A stretch of DNA of 64,000 nt from Mesorhizobium sp. ES1-4 (GCF_020164745.1 NZ_JAIUGV010000001.1:372001-436000), one strand, 5' to 3'; shown: positions 26,678 through 36,487, counted from the first letter of the stretch. Program-made: numbers and translations. The notes: generated from the sequence alone by a model not told the origin.

Positions 26678-28243
26678 TTACCACCACTTTTCCGGCTGGA
26701 ATGTGCCGGCCGCCTGCTCGATGACGGCGGCGGTCTGGAACAATGTTTCTTCCTCGAACGGCCTGCCGATCAGTTGAAGGCCGAGTGGCAATCCCTTGGG
26801 GTCGAGGCCCGCAGGCACGGCGATGCCGGGCAGGCCGGCCATGTTCACGGTGACTGTGAAAATGTCGTTTAGGTACATCTTGACCGGATCGGCGGCCATG
26901 TCCTCGTCGGCGATACCGAAGGCGGCGGATGGCGTAGCCGGTGTCAGGATGACATCGACGCCGGCGGCGAAGACGTTCTCGAAGTCGCGCTTGATCAGAT
27001 TGCGCACCTTCTGTGCTTGCAGATAGTAGGCGTCATAATAGCCGGCGGACAGCACATAGGTGCCGATCATGATGCGGCGCTTGACCTCGCGGCCGAAGCC
27101 GGCGTCGCGGGTCTTCTCATACATCTCGACGATGTCCTTGCCCGGCATGCGCAAGCCGTAGCGGACGCCGTCATAGCGGGCGAGGTTGGACGAGGCCTCT
27201 GCGGGCGCGACGATGTAGTAGGCCGGCAGCGCGTATTTGGTATGCGGCAGGGAAATGTCCACGATCTGGGCGCCGGCATCCCTGAGCCAGGCAATTCCCT
27301 TCTGCCACAGCGCCTCGATCTCTTCGGGCATGCCGTCGACGCGGTATTCCTTGGGAATGCCGACCTTCATGCCTTTGATCGGCTTGCCGATCGCAGCTTC
27401 GTAGTCCGGCACCGGGCGGTCGACGGACGTGGTGTCCTTCGGATCGACGGAGGCCATGGATTTCAGAAGAATAGCGGCGTCCCGCACGTCGCGGGCGATC
27501 GGGCCGGCCTGGTCGAGCGACGAGGCGAAGGCGACGATTCCCCAGCGCGAGCAGCGGCCATACGTCGGCTTGATGCCGACCGTACCGGTGAAGGCGGCCG
27601 GCTGGCGGATCGAGCCGCCGGTGTCGGTGGCGGTTGCACCGGCACACAGGAAGGCCGACACGGCGGTCGCCGAACCGCCGGAAGAGCCTCCCGGCACAAG
27701 GTGGGCATTGTCCAGGCTGCGCTGGGTTTTCGTGCCGCCGGCCGACACGAAACCGCCATCACCCTGATGTGTCGTCGGCATCACCACCGTATCGACGCGC
27801 GAGCGCCGCCACGGATTGATGACCGGGCCATAGTAGGAGGTCTCGTTGGACGACCCCATGGCGAATTCATCCATGTTGAGCTTGCCCAGCATGACCGCGC
27901 CGTCGGCCCACAAATTGGATGTGACGGTCGATTCATAGCGCGGCTTGAAGCCGTCGAGCACGTGGCTGCAGGCCTGGGTGTGGACGCCTTCGGTACCGAA
28001 CAGGTCCTTGATCCCGAGCGGAATGCCTTCCAGAGCACCGCCCTCGCCCTTGAGCAGCCTTGCGTCGGAGGTCTTGGCCATGTCACGCGCCTTGTCGCCG
28101 GTCACCGCGACATAGGCATTGAGCGCCGGATTGGCGCGATCGATCGCCAGGAGATAGGCTTCGGTGATCTCGGTCGCGGTGATTTCCTTGGCGCGCAGCT
28201 TGGCGCGGGCCTGCGAAATCGTCAGTCGGGTCAGGTCGCTCAT
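26678..28243 (-). CDS. gatA: GatA, Asp-tRNA(Asn)/Glu-tRNA(Gln) amidotransferase subunit A
   Basis: Glutaminase subunit of GatCAB, which converts Glu-tRNA(Gln) and Asp-tRNA(Asn) to the amides. The start is ATG 28243 (MSDLTRLT), sharing a TGATG junction with the GNAT gene upstream. Amidase triad: Lys in [10 protein letters not shown] near residue 79, Ser in VPGGSSGGS and Ser in [12 protein letters not shown]. At 521 residues it is longer than usual (about 485-495) because about 30 extra residues ([19 protein letters not shown]...) lie between NPW and PGGSSGGS. The insert is in frame, so it looks genuine, not a sequencing artefact. Confidence 0.93.
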   Translation of the reverse strand: MSDLTRLTISQARAKLRAKEITATEITEAYLLAIDRANPALNAYVAVTGDKARDMAKTSDARLLKGEGGALEGIPLGIKDLFGTEGVHTQACSHVLDGFKPRYESTVTSNLWADGAVMLGKLNMDEFAMGSSNETSYYGPVINPWRRSRVDTVVMPTTHQGDGGFVSAGGTKTQRSLDNAHLVPGGSSGGSATAVSAFLCAGATATDTGGSIRQPAAFTGTVGIKPTYGRCSRWGIVAFASSLDQAGPIARDVRDAAILLKSMASVDPKDTTSVDRPVPDYEAAIGKPIKGMKVGIPKEYRVDGMPEEIEALWQKGIAWLRDAGAQIVDISLPHTKYALPAYYIVAPAEASSNLARYDGVRYGLRMPGKDIVEMYEKTRDAGFGREVKRRIMIGTYVLSAGYYDAYYLQAQKVRNLIKRDFENVFAAGVDVILTPATPSAAFGIADEDMAADPVKMYLNDIFTVTVNMAGLPGIAVPAGLDPKGLPLGLQLIGRPFEEETLFQTAAVIEQAAGTFQPEKWW

Positions 28244-28698
28244 CAAAGGCTCTTTTCGTAAAATACCGACCACTCGGAATCGGGATAGTCCAGTACCGGA
28301 CCGCAGCGCGAGAACCCGGCACGTTCGTAGACGGTCCAGGCGGCGGGATGGCGATCGCCGGTCTCCAGCACCAGCCGCTTCAGCCCTTCATCGCGCGCCA
28401 GCGCCTCGACCCGCTCGACGATCCCGGCGCCAATCTTGCGGCCCCGGTGCGATGGCCTGATAAACATGCGCTTGACCTCGCCGATGGCGTCGCCATGCCG
28501 CTTCAGGACGCCACAGCCAATGGCGATACCTTGGTCGCGAGCGATGAAAACCGTCGTGTCCTCGCCGGCCATCTGCTCGACCGTCAGATGATAGCAGTGC
28601 TCCGGCGGCGTCAATTCGAGCAAGGTTTCGTTGAGTTCGATGACCAGGCCGCGAACGTCGTCCTGCAGCGGCGTCTCGATGGCGATCTCTATTGCCAT
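28243..28698 (-). CDS. GNAT family N-acetyltransferase
   Basis: A 151-residue GNAT acetyltransferase. Motif A for acetyl-CoA binding is visible as [27 protein letters not shown] (R-G-R-K-I-G), followed by [19 protein letters not shown]. It is inserted between gatC (7-base spacer) and gatA (TGATG junction), so it is cotranscribed with the tRNA amidotransferase genes; its substrate is unknown and a link to GatCAB is not established. The start at 28698 ([11 protein letters not shown]) fits the domain. Confidence 0.85.
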   Translation of the reverse strand: MAIEIAIETPLQDDVRGLVIELNETLLELTPPEHCYHLTVEQMAGEDTTVFIARDQGIAIGCGVLKRHGDAIGEVKRMFIRPSHRGRKIGAGIVERVEALARDEGLKRLVLETGDRHPAAWTVYERAGFSRCGPVLDYPDSEWSVFYEKSL

Positions 28699-28705
28699 CG
28701 GCGCC

Positions 28706-28993
28706 TTACTCCACGACCTTCGGCACGAGGAAGAAATTCTCGTCGGTCGCCGGTGCGTTGGCGACGATGTCAGCCGCCTTGTTGCCGTCGGTGACGACAT
28801 CGCCGCGCTTCTTCATTTGCATCGGCGTCACCGAGGTCATCGGTTCGACTCCGGAAACATCGACCTCGTTCAGCTGCTCGACGAAGCCGAGTATGGCGTT
28901 CAGTTCGCCGGTCATGCGCTCGGCATCTTCCTCGCTCACCGCGATGCGGGCGAGATGTGCGACGCGCTTCACTGTCTTGACGTCAACGGACAT
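28706..28993 (-). CDS. gatC: GatC, Asp-tRNA(Asn)/Glu-tRNA(Gln) amidotransferase subunit C
   Basis: Small scaffolding subunit linking GatA and GatB. From the ATG at 28993 ([19 protein letters not shown]) it has 95 residues, the family norm; 20 further codons are open upstream but are unlikely. The typical blocks [34 protein letters not shown] and [11 protein letters not shown] are all present. It heads the gatC-GNAT-gatA group on the minus strand; gatB is not in the window. Confidence 0.92.
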   Translation of the reverse strand: MSVDVKTVKRVAHLARIAVSEEDAERMTGELNAILGFVEQLNEVDVSGVEPMTSVTPMQMKKRGDVVTDGNKAADIVANAPATDENFFLVPKVVE

Positions 28994-29067
28994 GTATTTG
29001 CCTCGGGGAAAACCAGTTCGGGCTATAGCGGCGCGGCGCGCGGCGCGCAACATGCATCGTGCGAAGC

Positions 29068-29925
29068 CTAGGCCGGCGTGCCGACGCGGTCCCCGGGACG
29101 GCGCAAGGGATTTGGCAATTCAAAAAAATGCTGCTTTGCCGGGCACATGGCGCAGGCATCCTCCTCCTCCAACGCGGCGAACGCCAGCAGTTCGGCATCG
29201 GAGCAACCCTGCTCAAGCGGCCGGTAGGCGAGATAGGGATCCCATTTCTCGGACAGCCGGTATTTCGCCTTCTGCATCGGCAGATAGGCCAGCGGCGCGC
29301 ATTTCGAGATCTGTCCGTCATGCAGTTGCTTGCAATGGCGAGCCGGGCAGATTTCCCAACTGGCGCGAGGGGCGCCGTCCTCGAAAGGCACCATGGCATT
29401 GCCGAATCCTTCGTACCGCCGGGTCCAGATCTTGTCTGACGGACGGACCTCGACAAGCAGCTTGTGGTCTCGCCGCCATGCCTCCAGCAGATCGAAAACC
29501 GGCTTCAGCCGCTCCCGGTATTCCTCGGAATCATGATGCACCGAGACGATCAGTCGCGCGTCGGGATCGGCGGCAAGGACAGCCGGCAGTGTCGGATGGC
29601 GATGCAGAAAGAAGCCGTTGGTGACGATCTCCAGGCTGGCGCGCGGCCAGTGACGCCGCACAATCCCGACAAAGCCAGGCAGTTGCGGGTGAATGCTGGG
29701 TTCGCCTCCCAGCAGCACGAACCGCTTGACCGACACGCGCTGGCTCCACAGCCCCATCCAGCCGTCCGCCTCCTTGAGCGAAACTATGCCGGCATGGCCA
29801 TGGTTGGAGTAATGCGAACAGCTTTCGCACGACAGATTGCAGCCATGCGCGACATGCAGTTCCAGCCGCTGGAACACCGGCCGCTCAGCGCGAAAAAACG
29901 ATCTGACACGGCCCAGCATCGTCAT
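29068..29925 (-). CDS. Radical SAM protein of unknown function
   Basis: A 285-residue radical SAM enzyme from the ATG at 29925. The [4Fe-4S]/SAM motif CNLSCESC lies near residue 31, followed by GGEPSIHP and EIVTNG. C-terminal cysteines ([16 protein letters not shown] and DACAMCPAK) suggest an auxiliary cluster like SPASM. No peptide precursor or maturase partner is visible next to it; neighbours are gatC (minus) and the UPF0173 hydrolase. The substrate is unknown. Confidence 0.82.
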   Translation of the reverse strand: MTMLGRVRSFFRAERPVFQRLELHVAHGCNLSCESCSHYSNHGHAGIVSLKEADGWMGLWSQRVSVKRFVLLGGEPSIHPQLPGFVGIVRRHWPRASLEIVTNGFFLHRHPTLPAVLAADPDARLIVSVHHDSEEYRERLKPVFDLLEAWRRDHKLLVEVRPSDKIWTRRYEGFGNAMVPFEDGAPRASWEICPARHCKQLHDGQISKCAPLAYLPMQKAKYRLSEKWDPYLAYRPLEQGCSDAELLAFAALEEEDACAMCPAKQHFFELPNPLRRPGDRVGTPA

Positions 29926-30073
29926 GGCAGGGCAATGCCCTCGCACAGACAGCAGCTGCCGCCGTTGCCGCCTTCGACGAAACCACCGGCGGCGAGCGCG
30001 GGCGACACCGCGACAACCATCGATATGCAAAGAGATCGCCCCAAGGCCATGGATTTGTTCCGCTTTGGTCGTT

Positions 30074-30781
30074 CTAGATGGTAATCGTCTCCCCAATTTT
30101 CGGCAATGCGAGCTTCACCCCGGATCCTTCCAGGCCGGCTTCGAACTTCTCAGCCGTCGGATCGATCATAGGGAACGTGCCGAAATGGCAAGGGACAACC
30201 GTGTCGAATTTGAAGAAGCGGCGGCAGGCTAGCGCTGCCACCGCGCCGCCCATGGTGAAGCGATCGCCGATCGGAACGATGCCGATCTTCGGCTCGTGCA
30301 ACTCGTTGACCAGCGCCATGTCGGAAAAGATGTCGGTATCCCCCATGTGATAGAGCGTCCTGTCTTCTGGAAAATGCAGAACCAGCCCACCGGGATTGCC
30401 GAGATAGACGTTCTTGCCGCCGTCCTCACCAAAGGATGAGGAGTGCAGCGCCTGGACGAAGGTGGTGGTGAAACCGCCACAATCGACCGTGCCGCCGATG
30501 TTGCCGGGATTGATCTTCTTGTCGCTGACGCCCTTGCCGACCAGGTACATGCAGATCTCGAAATTGGCGATCAGTTGCGCGCCGCTCTTGCCAAGCACTT
30601 CCACGGCCCCGCTGATGTGGTCGCTATGTCCGTGCGTCAAAAGAACGTGCGTGATTCCTTCGGCCGGCCCTTCCCAACCGCCCGTCCACGACGGGTTGCC
30701 GATCAGATAAGGGTCGATCAGGATTTTCGCGGCACCGGTTTCGATGCGGAAGGCCGAGTGGCCGTACCAGGTCAGTTTCAT
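30074..30781 (-). CDS. UPF0173 metal-dependent hydrolase (metallo-beta-lactamase fold)
   Basis: A 235-residue metallo-beta-lactamase-fold protein of the UPF0173 family, substrate unknown. It starts MKLTWYGHSAFRIE and has the zinc motif LTHGHSDHISG near residue 50, a downstream YHMGDTDIFSDMALV and CHFGTFP, supplying the further ligands. Length and motifs match the family closely. It is divergent from ruvX, 125 bases apart. Confidence 0.9.
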   Translation of the reverse strand: MKLTWYGHSAFRIETGAAKILIDPYLIGNPSWTGGWEGPAEGITHVLLTHGHSDHISGAVEVLGKSGAQLIANFEICMYLVGKGVSDKKINPGNIGGTVDCGGFTTTFVQALHSSSFGEDGGKNVYLGNPGGLVLHFPEDRTLYHMGDTDIFSDMALVNELHEPKIGIVPIGDRFTMGGAVAALACRRFFKFDTVVPCHFGTFPMIDPTAEKFEAGLEGSGVKLALPKIGETITI

Positions 30782-30906
30782 GAATGCATTTCCTCGATTT
30801 TTGCCGAGCCAAAGGATAGAACGCCGATAGCCCCGAGATCAAAGGGTATAGTGCCCGCCGCGCGTCGGGAAAGACGCAGGCCGCCGAAAAAGACGAGGGA
30901 AAACCG

Positions 30907-31413
30907 TTGGCTGTCATCACGATTGAGCAATTGCCGGCACGGCTCGTCGACGGCAGGACCCTGGCGGGGCTCGATCTCGGCGACAAGACGATCGGCGTCG
31001 CGGTTTCCGACCGGGGTTTTTCTTTCGCTCACCCCCGCCCGGTCATCCTCAGAAAGAAATTCTCGCTCGATGCCGCCGCGCTTTTGGCGTTGCTGGAGAA
31101 GGAGAATGTCGGTGCGGTGGCGATCGGACTGCCGATCAACATGGACGGGTCGGAAGGCCCACGCGCACAGAAATCGCGCGCCTTCGTGCGCAACATGGCG
31201 CAACTGAGCGACCTTCCCTTCGTGTTCTGGGATGAGCGGCTGTCGACGGTCGCGGCCGAACGGACGCTGATCGAAATGGACTTCTCGCGCGCCAAACGCG
31301 CCGGCAAGATCGATTCGGCGGCAGCCGCCTTTATTCTGCAGGGAGTTTTGGACCGGCTCCAGTCGCTCGATGCAGCCGATCGAACCGAACCGGACCCGTC
31401 CAGCGCCGCCTGA
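30907..31413 (+). CDS. ruvX: RuvX/YqgF, putative Holliday junction resolvase / pre-16S rRNA nuclease
   Basis: RNase H-fold nuclease, reported to act on pre-16S rRNA 5' ends and proposed as a Holliday junction resolvase. The start appears to be TTG at 30907 with GAGGGA upstream, giving 168 residues. Motifs: [17 protein letters not shown] (catalytic Asp near residue 22), [13 protein letters not shown] (Glu/Asp region) and the C-terminal [10 protein letters not shown]. Its last 83 bases overlap the antisense DUF6105 gene on the minus strand. Confidence 0.9.
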   Translation: MAVITIEQLPARLVDGRTLAGLDLGDKTIGVAVSDRGFSFAHPRPVILRKKFSLDAAALLALLEKENVGAVAIGLPINMDGSEGPRAQKSRAFVRNMAQLSDLPFVFWDERLSTVAAERTLIEMDFSRAKRAGKIDSAAAAFILQGVLDRLQSLDAADRTEPDPSSAA

Positions 31414-31672
31414 CCCAGCCCAAAATCTCGCGACGCCTGCGAAACACCCATATCGCGACGAGCAGCAAGCCATCGAACACGCAAGCTTTTGCCACCATGC
31501 CGGGGATAATTGCCGGATCGATGCCGAGCAGCTGGCCATAGAGCTGGAACACGAAATCGTGCAACTGCCGGGTGAGCATCACATAGCCGAAGTTCATGTC
31601 GTTGAGCGACAGGTAGAACCAGCCCCAGAACAGCGCCATCGGGGCCGCCCACAATGCGAAGATGTAGCGCAT
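31331..31672 (-). CDS. DUF6105 family small membrane protein
   Basis: A 113-residue protein with two hydrophobic segments ([18 protein letters not shown] near residue 6 and [15 protein letters not shown] near residue 63) and the [18 protein letters not shown] stretch typical of DUF6105 proteins of rhizobia; function unknown. Its start shares a TGATG junction with the upstream membrane gene, so the pair is translationally coupled. The 3' end runs 83 bases antisense into ruvX. Confidence 0.7.
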   Translation of the reverse strand: MRYIFALWAAPMALFWGWFYLSLNDMNFGYVMLTRQLHDFVFQLYGQLLGIDPAIIPGMVAKACVFDGLLLVAIWVFRRRREILGWVRRRWTGPVRFDRLHRATGAGPKLPAE

Positions 31673-32220
31673 CAGCGACCTCCCTCGCGGTTGGGCCCGG
31701 CGCGGCCCGATATCAGGGAGAGCAGTGAATTATGCGCCGCGGCCTTCGCCATGCTGTGCGCCCTGACGTGGAAATCGTCTTCGTCCAACGCGGCAACCGA
31801 ACGCCTTTCAGCGAGCATCGCCACATAGGAGGCCAGAAGTGCGGCCAATTGCACGGCCACCACCATGAACAGGCCATTGATGCCCTGGGCCGCGCCGCCG
31901 ATCAGCATCACCGACATCACGCCGGAGGCGGAAATAAAGGCGATGCGAACGACGCTGTCCGCGCCCGGGCTGGACGCATCGTTGATCAGCGTATCGACAA
32001 AGGCCCAGAAGAACAGCACCGCCACGACCAGAAATGCGGTCGCCAGCGGAGCGACCACGACGATGTCCTCCAGATTGATCAAGCGGGCGCTCTCGACTGT
32101 CACGCCGAGTATGCCAAGAACCGCCGCCACACCTCGATTTCCATCGATACAGATCAGCGCGAGCAGAGCGAAAACGATCGCCCAGTGCGCGCACAGAAAT
32201 GAGGTCAATACGTGTCGCAT
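31672..32220 (-). CDS. Integral membrane protein of unknown function
   Basis: A 182-residue protein, not recognised. From the ATG at 32220 (MRHVLTSFLCAHWAIVFALL) it has four hydrophobic segments (residues about 5-25, 45-75, 85-110 and 115-135) and a hydrophilic C-terminal tail with AERRSVAALDEDDFHVRAHSMAKAAAHNSL. The stop overlaps the start of the DUF6105 gene (TGATG). Codon usage is like its neighbours. A longer in-frame start at 32274 exists but adds no domain. Confidence 0.6.
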   Translation of the reverse strand: MRHVLTSFLCAHWAIVFALLALICIDGNRGVAAVLGILGVTVESARLINLEDIVVVAPLATAFLVVAVLFFWAFVDTLINDASSPGADSVVRIAFISASGVMSVMLIGGAAQGINGLFMVVAVQLAALLASYVAMLAERRSVAALDEDDFHVRAHSMAKAAAHNSLLSLISGRAGPNREGGR

Positions 32221-32357
32221 CGTGATTCCTGCCTCGACAGGAATGACAGTGGGCTTTGCCGTTGGCCGCCGCAATGGAAACCATTTGTTAAGGTTAACGG
32301 CGACGGCGGGTCATCGAGGATTCCAACAACGCCCTCGGGCGATGAATGGCACCGCCG

Positions 32358-33986
32358 TCAATTCACCGGCGGATAGAGCGTATCGATGATCATGCGTGCA
32401 TCGTGACGCGAATCGAGCATACCGTAGGTGTTGCGCCATTGGCCCGCGAGCCGCGTCTCGACGAAAGCATCGGCGATCCGCCCCGCCCCCAGCCGACGCA
32501 ACTCGGCCGCCGCCGCCGACAGCGCAAGCTGTTCCGTCAACAGCCGGGCCGACCCCTCGTCGGTGGAAGCAACCTGCATGGCGGCCGTCAGAACACCGAT
32601 CGTGCCACGTCCACCGGTGCCGAGGTCGCGGTCGATGCCGCCCAGCACTTCTTCGAAAAGGCCCGGCGCGCGGCCGAGCACGCGCAGCACGTCGAGCGCC
32701 ATGACGTTGCCCGACCCTTCCCATATCGCATTGACAGGCGCTTCGCGGTAATAGCGGGCAAGCGGAGCTTCCTCCACGTAACCATTGCCGCCAAGGCATT
32801 CCATCGCCTCGTAAAGCAGCGGTGGCGCGATCTTGCAGACCCAGTATTTGACGACTGGCGTCATGGCGCGGGCGAACGCCGCCTCGCCGCGATCGCTCGC
32901 CGCCTCGTCGAAGGAACGCGCCAGCCGGAACGACAATGCGGTCGCCGCGGCAACATCGAGCGCCATGTCGGCCAGCACGCGTTGCATCAGCGGCTGCTCG
33001 ATCAGGTTGGTCCCGAACACCTGTCGGTGGCGGGCATGGTGGATAGCTTCGGCCAGCCCCGCCCGCATGATCGCCGAAGACGCCACCGCGCAGTCGAGCC
33101 GGGTCAGCGTAACCATGTCCATGATCGTCTTGACGCCGGCGCCGGGCTCGCCGACCATCTCGCCGATGGCGTTGACGAACTCAACCTCGGAAGATGCGTT
33201 GGAGCGGTTGCCGAGCTTGTCCTTCAGCCGCTGGAAGCGAAAGCCATTGCCCGACCCGTCGCCGAGCACGCGCGGCACCAGGAAGCAGGACAGTCCCTCC
33301 GGCGCCTGCGCCAGCACCAGGAAGGCATCCGACATCGGCGCCGACATGAACCATTTGTGTCCCGACAGGCGGTAGAAACCGCTTCCGACGCGTTCGGCCC
33401 TGGTCACGTTGGCACGCACATCCGTGCCGCCCTGTTTCTCGGTCATGCCCATGCCAAGCGTCAGCCCGGTCTTCTCGACCGGTGGCTTCTGGCTCTGGTC
33501 GTATTTGCGCGTCGTCACGCGCGGCGCCCATTCGCGAAACAGTTTCGGACTGGCCATCAGCGCCGCCAGCGAGGCGCTGGTCATGGTGATGGGGCAAAGG
33601 TGTCCTGTCTCGAGCTCGGCGGTCAGGTAGAAGCGTGCGGCCCGAACCTGGTGGCGGCGGCCGATCTCGGCGTCGCCATTTTCCCAGACCGAGGAGTGCA
33701 GGCCGTTGGCCACCGAACGGCGCATCAAGGCGTGGTAGGCAGGATGGAACTCGACCAGGTCGATGCGCCGTCCCTGGCGATCGTGCGTCCTGAGTTTCGG
33801 CGTCTCGACATTGGCCAGGCGCGCCAGTTCCTGCGCTTCTTGCGTGAGCACGAAGCGGCCAAGCCCGTCGAGATCCTTGCGCACCGGATCCGAAAAGCGC
33901 TCGGCAAGCTGGATCAGCAACGGATCGCCTCGCCAGGCGTTGCCGCCCGTCAGCGGCGGCGGCTGGTTCGTTACGTCGTCGGTCAC
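32358..33986 (-). CDS. aidB: AidB-like acyl-CoA dehydrogenase
   Basis: Flavin-dependent acyl-CoA dehydrogenase of the AidB/DNA-alkylation-response subgroup. The GTG start at 33986 (VTDDVTNQPPPLTGGN, AAGGA upstream) gives 542 residues, essentially the size of E. coli AidB; the frame stays open further upstream without homology. Landmarks: FHPAYHALM, the FAD region MTEKQGGTDVRAN, KWFMSAPMSDAFLVLAQ, and the C-terminal ECLGGNGYVEE then INAIWEGSGNV-like APVNAIWEGSGNVMALDVLRV with the catalytic-region Glu. In E. coli the protein is induced by alkylation; no ada gene is nearby here. Confidence 0.9.
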   Translation of the reverse strand: MTDDVTNQPPPLTGGNAWRGDPLLIQLAERFSDPVRKDLDGLGRFVLTQEAQELARLANVETPKLRTHDRQGRRIDLVEFHPAYHALMRRSVANGLHSSVWENGDAEIGRRHQVRAARFYLTAELETGHLCPITMTSASLAALMASPKLFREWAPRVTTRKYDQSQKPPVEKTGLTLGMGMTEKQGGTDVRANVTRAERVGSGFYRLSGHKWFMSAPMSDAFLVLAQAPEGLSCFLVPRVLGDGSGNGFRFQRLKDKLGNRSNASSEVEFVNAIGEMVGEPGAGVKTIMDMVTLTRLDCAVASSAIMRAGLAEAIHHARHRQVFGTNLIEQPLMQRVLADMALDVAAATALSFRLARSFDEAASDRGEAAFARAMTPVVKYWVCKIAPPLLYEAMECLGGNGYVEEAPLARYYREAPVNAIWEGSGNVMALDVLRVLGRAPGLFEEVLGGIDRDLGTGGRGTIGVLTAAMQVASTDEGSARLLTEQLALSAAAAELRRLGAGRIADAFVETRLAGQWRNTYGMLDSRHDARMIIDTLYPPVN

Positions 33987-34129
33987 GCCCAATCCTTCTA
34001 GCCAGGCCTTCCAGAAAGACCCTATCGTCGGAAAGCCTCGAATCCGAGGCCATCGGCTAGATATAGCCAAGCGTTGCCGCGCGCGCGACGAAAATACCGG
34101 GGAGAACGGCGTCAATCCAAAGCGGGTGC

Positions 34130-34158
34130 TTGCGGGCGCGAAATCCGCACCCTATAGC
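34130..34158 (+). promoter_or_regulatory. Predicted promoter of pyrB-pyrC'
   Basis: TTGCGG (34130-34135) and TATAGC (34153-34158) are 17 bases apart on the plus strand. Transcription would begin near 34165, only about five bases before the pyrB ATG at 34170, so the message may be almost leaderless; no clear Shine-Dalgarno is seen. Confidence 0.4.
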
Positions 34159-34169
34159 AGCCCCTTGAG

Positions 34170-35150
34170 ATGACCGACGCTTCGTCCCTGCCACTCTATC
34201 CTCACCGCCATCTTCTGGGCATCAGCGATCTTTCGCCCGCCGACATCGAGCTGTTGCTCGACAGGGCGGATCGTGCGGTCGCGATATCGAGGCAGTCCGA
34301 GAAAAAGACCTCGACGCTGCGCGGCCGCACCCAGATCAACCTCTTCTACGAAGCCTCGACCCGCACGCAGGCCTCCTTCGAACTGGCCGGAAAGCGGCTC
34401 GGCGCCGATGTCATGAACATGTCGGTTGCAAGCTCTTCGGTGAAGAAGGGCGAAACGCTTATCGACACCGCGATGACACTGAACGCCATGCGGCCCGATA
34501 TATTGATCATCCGCCATCAGTCGGCGGGGGCGGCTGCCCTTCTGGCGCAGAAGGTCGGCTGCGCGGTGGTCAATGCCGGCGACGGCGCGCATGAACACCC
34601 GACACAAGCGCTGCTTGACGCGCTCACCATCCGCCGCGCCAAGGGTCCGCTGTCGAAGCTGATCGTGGCGATCTGCGGCGACATCCTGCATTCGCGCGTG
34701 GCCCGCTCCAACATCATGCTACTCAACGCACTCGGCGCACAGGTAAGGGTGGTGGCGCCCTCGACGCTGCTGCCCTCGGGCATCGACAGGATGGGCGTGA
34801 TCGTTTGCCGCTCGATGGCCGAGGGCCTCAGGGACGCCGACGTCGTCATGATGCTGCGCCTGCAACGCGAGCGGATGGAAGGCGCCTTCGTGCCTTCGGT
34901 GCGCGAATATTTCCGCTATTTCGGCCTTGATGCCGAGAAGCTCAAGGCGGCCAAGGACGACGCGCTGGTCATGCATCCCGGTCCGATGAACCGCGGTGTC
35001 GAGATCGCCTCCGAAATCGCCGACGGCCCGCAAAGCGTCATCCAGGAGCAGGTGGAAATGGGTGTCGCCGTGCGGATGGCGGTGATGGAAGCGCTGCTCG
35101 ATCCCCGTCGTAATCAAGAGGGCCGTAATCAAGAGGGCCGCGACGCATGA
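34170..35150 (+). CDS. pyrB: PyrB, aspartate carbamoyltransferase catalytic subunit
   Basis: Second step of pyrimidine synthesis: carbamoyl phosphate plus aspartate gives carbamoyl-aspartate. The 326-residue protein has the carbamoyl-phosphate site [22 protein letters not shown] (STRT near residue 60), [18 protein letters not shown] and [11 protein letters not shown]. It is of the class with no pyrI regulatory chain nearby. The 3' end contains a short duplicated stretch ([14 protein letters not shown]). It overlaps the next gene, a degenerate dihydroorotase, by 4 bases, the arrangement of class A ATCases that need a non-catalytic PyrC' for assembly. Confidence 0.95.
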   Translation: MTDASSLPLYPHRHLLGISDLSPADIELLLDRADRAVAISRQSEKKTSTLRGRTQINLFYEASTRTQASFELAGKRLGADVMNMSVASSSVKKGETLIDTAMTLNAMRPDILIIRHQSAGAAALLAQKVGCAVVNAGDGAHEHPTQALLDALTIRRAKGPLSKLIVAICGDILHSRVARSNIMLLNALGAQVRVVAPSTLLPSGIDRMGVIVCRSMAEGLRDADVVMMLRLQRERMEGAFVPSVREYFRYFGLDAEKLKAAKDDALVMHPGPMNRGVEIASEIADGPQSVIQEQVEMGVAVRMAVMEALLDPRRNQEGRNQEGRDA

Positions 35151-36433
35151 GCATCACGGTCTTTGAACGCGCCCGCATCGTCGACCCTTCGCGCGGCGTC
35201 GACGAAGTCGGTTCCGTCATCGTCGATGGCAAGAAGATCATTGCCGCGGGCAAGGCAGCGCTGAACCAGGGCGTTCCCCACGGCGGGACGGCAATCGACT
35301 GCGCCGGCAAGGCGATCCTACCAGGTTTGATCGATGGCCGCGTCTTCATCGGCGAGCCGGGCGGCGAGCATCGCGAAACCATCGCTTCGGCGAGCGTCGC
35401 CGCGGCGGCCGGCGGGGTGACGTCGATCGTCATGATGCCCGACACCGACCCGGTGATCGACAATGTCGCGCTGGTCGAATTCGTGCTGCGCACCGCCAGG
35501 GATACGGCCGTCGTCAACATCTTTCCGGCCGCTGCCATCACCAAGGGCCTCCACGGGCGCGAGATGACGGAGTTCGGCCTGCTGCGCGAGGCGGGCGCGG
35601 TCGCATTCACCGATGGCCGGCACACCATATCGAGCGCGCTGGTGATGCGCCGCGCGCTGACCTACGCGCGCGATTTCGGCGCTACCATCGTGCATGAAAC
35701 GCAGGATGCCGACCTTGGGTCGTCGGGCGTCATGAATGAAGGCCTGTACGCCAGTTGGCTCGGCCTCTCCGGCATCCCGCGTGAAGCCGAATCCATCCCG
35801 CTCGAGCGCGACCTCGCGCTGGTGCGGTTGACGCGCGGTTCGTACCATGCCGCGAAGATATCGACGGCAATGGCGGCAAGCGCCCTGGCGCGGGCGAAGG
35901 CTGACGGCGCGGCGGTGACATCAGGTGTGTCGATCCACAATCTGTCGCTCAATGAAAACGACGTCGGCGAGTACCGCACCTTCTTCCGCCTGACGCCGCC
36001 GCTGCGCGCCGAGGAAGACCGGCTGGCCATGATCGAGGCGGTCAGGGACGGAACGGTCGACATCATCGTCTCCTCGCATGATCCGCAGGATGTCGACACA
36101 AAACGCCTGCCCTTCGCCGACGCTGCGGCCGGCGCCATCGGCCTCGAAACACTGCTAGGCGCGGCATTGCGGCTCTACCACAATGGCGATGTGCCGTTGC
36201 TCAGGCTGATCGAAACCTTGTCCACCGCGCCGGCGAAGCTGTTTGGGTTGCCCGGCGGCACGCTGAAGCCTGGCGCGGCCGCCGATCTCACTGTTGTCGA
36301 CCTCGATGAACCGTGGATCGTCAGTGAAAGCGGCATCCGCTCGCGCTCGAAAAACACCTGCTTCGAGGGCGCACGGTTGCAAGGCAAGGTCTTGCAAACG
36401 CTGGTGGCGGGCCGCACAGTATTTTCCGCCTGA
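35147..36433 (+). CDS. pyrC: PyrC', dihydroorotase-like protein lacking catalytic residues
   Basis: Amidohydrolase of the type I dihydroorotase family (428 residues). The metal ligands are lost: the DxHxHxREPG motif reads [10 protein letters not shown] near residue 63, FTDDG reads FTDGR, the HVCHVST-like motif reads HAAKIST, and TDHAPH reads SSHDPQ. Only the His of IVHETQD remains. The rest of the fold ([41 protein letters not shown]) is intact. It overlaps pyrB by ATGA, so it is probably the non-catalytic PyrC' that stabilises ATCase, as in Pseudomonas; another gene must supply the activity. Confidence 0.85.
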   Translation: MSITVFERARIVDPSRGVDEVGSVIVDGKKIIAAGKAALNQGVPHGGTAIDCAGKAILPGLIDGRVFIGEPGGEHRETIASASVAAAAGGVTSIVMMPDTDPVIDNVALVEFVLRTARDTAVVNIFPAAAITKGLHGREMTEFGLLREAGAVAFTDGRHTISSALVMRRALTYARDFGATIVHETQDADLGSSGVMNEGLYASWLGLSGIPREAESIPLERDLALVRLTRGSYHAAKISTAMAASALARAKADGAAVTSGVSIHNLSLNENDVGEYRTFFRLTPPLRAEEDRLAMIEAVRDGTVDIIVSSHDPQDVDTKRLPFADAAAGAIGLETLLGAALRLYHNGDVPLLRLIETLSTAPAKLFGLPGGTLKPGAAADLTVVDLDEPWIVSESGIRSRSKNTCFEGARLQGKVLQTLVAGRTVFSA

Positions 36434-36487
36434 GCTGGCGGCAGCCGTGCGGCATCGGGTGGGGCCGGAGAAAATGCGGGGGAAACA

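Noticed and set aside
26678..28243. The longer gatA as a sign of a frameshift or fusion
   Set aside because: The extra residues are continuous in frame and the amidase motifs on both sides are intact, so an insertion is the simpler reading.
32346..34001. A 551-codon plus-strand open frame opposite the acyl-CoA dehydrogenase gene
   Set aside because: His/Arg/Asp-rich shadow typical of antisense to high-GC genes; the AidB-like protein on the minus strand is clear.
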